Of a DNA stretch of 64,000 bases, positions 59,835 to 64,000 are shown one piece after another. How positions within the stretch are numbered: position 1 is the stretch's first letter; each line of letters starts with the position of its first letter. The stretch covers positions 35,485,328 to 35,549,327 of the forward strand of contig OW203764.1 in assembly GCA_934045905.1 (NCBI GenBank), read 5' to 3'. A program made the translations under genes and the position numbers. Below the pieces are notes generated by a model. The model worked only from the letters and a program-made list of their open reading frames with translations. It searched no databases and had not been told where the DNA came from. The stretch is from Leuctra nigra (Eukaryota; Arthropoda; Insecta; Plecoptera; Leuctridae).

Positions 59835-60045
59835 TACAGCGTTGATAAGCAAGAGACACTTTATCGTGCAAAAGAGTTCAACTGTAGGCCCTGGATATCA
59901 GGTGTAAATCTACGAAAAATACTGAAACATTCCTGAATTGATGGGAATTAAATAACCAAAATAGATAGTACCAAATTTCAGATCGATCAGATGAACGGTC
60001 AGTAGTCGTGTGGAGGAGGCACAGATGGATAAAAGTGAAAGTCCA
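59835..60045 (+). repeat. Dispersed repeat R1, degraded fragment
   Basis: GCGTTGATAAGCAAGAGACA, AAACATTCCTGAAT and AAATTTCAGATCGATCAGAT correspond in order to R1 copy 4 and copy 1 phrases. Both usual termini are degraded. Confidence 0.55.
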
Positions 60046-63000
60046 AAGCACGTATAGAATACGCACATTCTATACCTCTTAATAATAAGAAGAAGCAGAC
60101 GTTGTTTTACTAGTAATTTTGAGAGTTGAAAATATTAAGAAAAGTTACTATATTCCAGTAAAAGCAAACTGCCACAAAAAATACTCCAGAACGTAACGCT
60201 TTGTTTGTAATTAAAAAACTTTTCGTGCATCATAACTCCCCCGTAGCCCCAATTCTCTAAGTATTTTCCCTTAGCTTTCACGTGAAACCGCTATAAGAAT
60301 AACAAGCTCTGAAACAACAACTCCGCGAATCTATATTGTTACCGAATAAGGCTCCGTTATGCTGATACTCGAAATTCTATACCATTGTGATAGGGATGTA
60401 TTATTCTATGATAGTTTCAAACTAGACGATACTTGACAATTCAGTATGACCCAGATTGCAGTTAACTACCCACGAAGAATAACATTCAGTAATATAGGAG
60501 TCTGCCTCATGGCATGAATTGTTCAATTATATTTGGTGTTGGTTGTTAGCAAATAATACGTCAATTCTCGAGACAACTGAATTATATCTTGATATCCTAT
60601 TGTGAATAATACAATACCCATGAAGTTAGCAGGTTCTGGAGAAGATCGGGAAACTATTCACGATTTGGGGAGAGCAGAGACACGTGATTACGCGTCTCGA
60701 GAAGACGAAATCGAACCACTTGCTATCTCTTCTTCCGACGTTAATTGGCCGATTGTGGCGCCTCGCAAAGACGCGAGATAGCGCCTGTATATATGCGTTC
60801 CGCCGATATAAAAGTAATAAAACCTAATTGTCTCACTCGGGCGAACAATGTAATTGATGGGCCGAGATACGACCACTGGGGCTGCGAACGGGAACAGTTT
60901 CGACGTTACATTTACGCACTTACAATCAGTTTGCGTAGCGTTTTTTCAGGATAAAATAAATTCACATAGCATTCTATAGTGTGTCAGCATCGCAAAAAGG
61001 AACAATTTTCATTTTATGCCTTACATAGAATTAGTCAATTGGCGGGTTTGTAATACCATGTATAATGACCAATTAATTGTAATTTCCATTCGCGATAATT
61101 ATGATTGTCAATCAAGTGGCCATCAGCTCAAAATATCAGCCAATTACTAAATAAATACCATCCCAGCGTAATCGGCTAATCGTGAATCTTGAATTGGCAT
61201 CCGATATCCAGCCTGAATAATTACCTCGCCGTGTCATGTGACGTCATATCCGCGTCAGACTGCGGCTGGAGGGTGAAGGTGTTAATGTATGGGGGGGGGG
61301 GGGGTCATTCCATCTGCAGTCGGACAAAGTAACACAATATTTTTCCGGAGTCGGGTGTCAATGTTACATGTGATGAAAGGGTGGGCGAGAGGGAAGGGTT
61401 GAAACCTGGTCACATAGATTGGATGGAAGCTGCCAGAGTAAAAGGGTTTTACTGCGATTTGAATCTGCATATGATCAGATATCACGCCCGATATACGTTA
61501 AACAAGTTGGCTACGTTTACAAAGGATTCCAAACTATGTAATATAATGCACAGTGTAATTAAAGAGTAACTTATTATGCACAATAGTTAATAAAACACCA
61601 TATTAAAAAAAATGTTCTATACCATATTTACAATCATGTGTATTTACTCAAATAATTAGTACAAGAAAAATAGCACAGGATTTCAACGGAACAATTATGT
61701 AATTGTATTTTTGTTACCAAAACGAACGAAATGTCCCTCGCGAAGAGTATTTCACAGCTCGGTGGATCTCCGGCTTTCTGTACGCATTCACAACAGGAGC
61801 TGACTAAAACAGAATCTAGCGCAAGGAAAACAAACCCACCGAGCACGTGTCACCTTAATTACAATAAATCCTTCCGAAATTCTTAGAATCACACTACACG
61901 GTTCCCAAATGAAGCCTAGCGTGTACTCGCAACAAACTTGGCCCCCATGTGCTGGGGATTAAACTAAAGCCACGTGAACGCGTGTAAGTAGGCGACGCAC
62001 ACCATCAGGTGTGATATTCGACTGCGAGTATTGATTGTGCGTGACTACTGTGCACGCCCAGTGGTGTCATAACGCGTGTTGGTTGGAGTGTCACTGACTT
62101 GTGATGAATGATTAATTAATCATCACACCCATCATCAATCCGGTCTAACGTTCCGAATCATTATCACCGCGGATGGTTTCTGATAAGCGGCTAATGAGGT
62201 GGGCTGATTATTGATTATTGAGAAATAGGAGTGTGCGTCTATACTTGCAGACAATCGTGTGTTAGCAAAGAAAGGTATGAGGCTCCACCTTTGATTACAA
62301 ACTTAACAACAACATTTTATTTCAATTAGGTATATCTCCGTAAGTATGCTGTTAAAAATGGCAGCCATGTATAAATTGACACTTATGAAAATTAATCATA
62401 TTGAAGATATTTTGTTCTAATGCATTTTCAAACTGTCAAACGCTGTCAGTTTTATTCCGAAAAAGTCAATCGATTTAATTTAGCAGTAAAATTCTACTTT
62501 ATAGTAATAGTGACACACATTTATTTTTGAAATATACTGGATTGTAGCTACCCTCTTTGTACGGAGTGTTTTAACCACGTCAACTTATAACACGAAAAGT
62601 TTTAACATAATGACAAAATTGTCAGCTCCAAGTTATAATGAGAAAATAAATTCGGGCCCAATTTAGTCCAGCTCCTTGCTGAAGTGAATTAAGATACTAT
62701 GATTAATCGTGGTTAAGCACATCCCGGCGAAATTCATCTTCATAGAGGAGTCCTCTGGGTCCAAGCATTAGCCACGGTTCTAGATTTTAACGCGATACCC
62801 GGCCAGTTTCCAGCGAACGAGATTTTGCTTTATGCTTGCAAACTTGGGCAAGAGATATCAAAAGGAGGTAATTATCCGTCAAAATATTTGACATCAGAGG
62901 CTCTGCCATATTGGCAGTGACACAAACACACAAACATTCAACATAATTACTTTCACAAACACGTAGAAATGTCCAGAGCGATGAATTGAAGTGAAATAAG

Positions 63001-63227
63001 GAGCCGGATGATAAATATATTAAAAGGACGCTCCTTGCTCGCTCTTTTCGACTGAAGTCGTCTTTGAAGTCGAGCCACGAAGGCATAGAGCGAACATAAA
63101 TTTCAGGTAATTTCGGAGGGAATTTTCAATTGGAAGTGTTACATGCGGAACGCCGAGAACGGTGCGCTCAAGTGATGTATATAGAGGCAATGACGCGGTC
63201 ACCTTTACTTCGTGTGGGACTGGATCG
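60046..63227. other. Unique spacer, no gene recognised
   Basis: TATAAAAG at 60806-60813 lies in a GC-richer context, but its downstream frame has no recognisable product. A G14 run is at 61291-61304. The CA-rich antisense frame at 62787-63086 has no known domain. Confidence 0.4.
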
Positions 63228-63330
63228 GGCTGGAGCGGGAACTCGCTGGAGCTGGAACTCGCTGGAGCTGGAACTCGCTGGAGCTGGAACTCGCTGGAGC
63301 CGATCGGAACGGGCTGGAGCCGATCGGAAC
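63228..63330. repeat. 16-bp minisatellite (CTGGAGCTGGAACTCG)
   Basis: About four perfect or near-perfect units are flanked by diverged versions (GGGCTGGAGCGGGAACTCG, and GGCTGGAGCCGATCGGAAC twice). The period 16 shifts frame, so several frames stay open. Those frames are not genes. Confidence 0.92.
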
Positions 63331-63489
63331 TAGAGGCGACAATGCATCACGCACATTTCCTACGCATCGACGTTGTAGCCCATCCTGCTTCACATAGAAT
63401 AAACATAAGCGTACGTATTTTATACGTAAGTAAAATACGTATCATCCCTACACTTAAATTATAGTGAAGTTGCATGTATCTTTCGTTTA

Positions 63490-63706
63490 GGGCCAGTTTA
63501 TCAATTCTGTCCCAAAACCAGTAGAAGTGGTTTTTCAAGGAATGTCATTGGTTGTTTCCATTATAATATTCATAATCAGTAATAAACTGTTTAAAATTAA
63601 GCAACGCATTGAAAACCTGCCACTTAGGGCTGGTCATTGGTTGTTGCCATGGCAATCTAGTCCTAATCAACTGTTTTAAATTTAGCAGTGTATTGAAAGA
63701 CCGGCC
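63490..63706. mobile_element. MITE with GGGCC termini and TTA duplication, copy 2
   Basis: Left terminus GGGCCAGTTTATCAATTCTG and right terminus (reverse complement) GGCCGGTCTTTCAATACACT form an imperfect inverted repeat. TTA flanks both sides (63487-63489, 63707-63709). It contains GGTTGTTGCCATGGCAA. It is the same family as 27.1 kb but larger (217 against 134 bp). Confidence 0.8.
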
Positions 63707-63785
63707 TTAAGTGTCTTTCAATGCCTTGCTAACTTTTAAACAGTCAGTTAGGATTGTTTTGCCATGGCAACAACCAATGACAAAC
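63707..63785 (+). mobile_element. MITE with GGGCC termini, adjacent fragment
   Basis: Immediately after copy 2: TGTCTTTCAATGCCTTGCTA, ACTTTTAAACAGTCAGTTAG and TTGCCATGGCAACAACCAAT match the left part of the 27.1 kb copy in the same orientation. It is a truncated second insertion or a tandem duplication. Confidence 0.7.
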
Positions 63786-64000
63786 CTTTAGAATTGTCAT
63801 TTCACTTGTCATTTTAGAATTGACAATTGTGACAATCGATAAGAACTTATAACTACTGGTTTAGCAGACTATAAGTACATTATTCCATAAGAAAACAGCA
63901 GATAGGTACCTAGTTAAATCTTTCTTTCATAAATATCATATTGAAATGTCACGGATATTTTGAACTGGAGAGTGGTGTCTTGCTAGTAATCCGTCATCAT
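63786..64000. other. Window end, nothing recognised
   Basis: Short AT-rich stretch without recognisable features. Confidence 0.5.

Overview
This 64 kb window reads as AT-rich, non-coding nuclear DNA from an arthropod, most likely an insect. The supporting evidence is a tRNA-derived SINE family, an RTE-like LINE fragment, several MITE families and abundant minisatellites. The exact lineage cannot be fixed from sequence alone; a hemipteroid insect is only a guess. I found no complete host protein-coding gene. The longest convincing coding stretch belongs to a transposable element, so the window is probably intergenic or lies inside very long introns.

Layout. 0-11.5 kb: mostly unique AT-rich DNA with one copy of a dispersed repeat (here called R1, 3.5-4.1 kb) and two minisatellites (about 36-bp units at 5.2-6.1 kb; 32-bp units at 7.8-8.5 kb). 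11.6-14 kb: a perfect 43-bp hairpin, a 5'-truncated LINE with an open reverse transcriptase frame, and a SINE. 15.5-16.3 kb: a 125-bp tandem array, an inverted repeat and a CpG-dense patch. 21-25.2 kb: an inverted R1 copy, a 195-201-bp tandem array and a 22-bp minisatellite whose frames are mostly open. 26.4-31.5 kb: four short inverted-repeat elements and an antisense SINE. 31.5-40 kb: few recognisable features. 40-49.3 kb: a TE-dense block in which a 1.24 kb terminal-inverted-repeat element sits inside R1, followed by a 154-bp-arm palindrome fused to a truncated foldback MITE, and another copy of that MITE beside a possible piggyBac transposase remnant. 51.8-55.9 kb: a tandem segmental duplication whose first unit alone carries two tRNA-like sequences. 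57.4-58.3 kb: a near-perfect palindrome with arms of about 418 bp. 59-64 kb: a mariner-type MITE, a CpG-dense patch, a degraded R1 piece, a 16-bp minisatellite and two TTA-flanked MITEs.

No genes work together here as a pathway. The most unusual structures are the two long palindromes. Their arm sequences appear unrelated, yet each arm stops at the loop with the same CTTGGCGCAT motif. The next most unusual are the perfect 43-bp hairpin, the nested insertion in R1, and the unequal segmental duplication. Functional claims for promoters or first exons are weak and are marked so.
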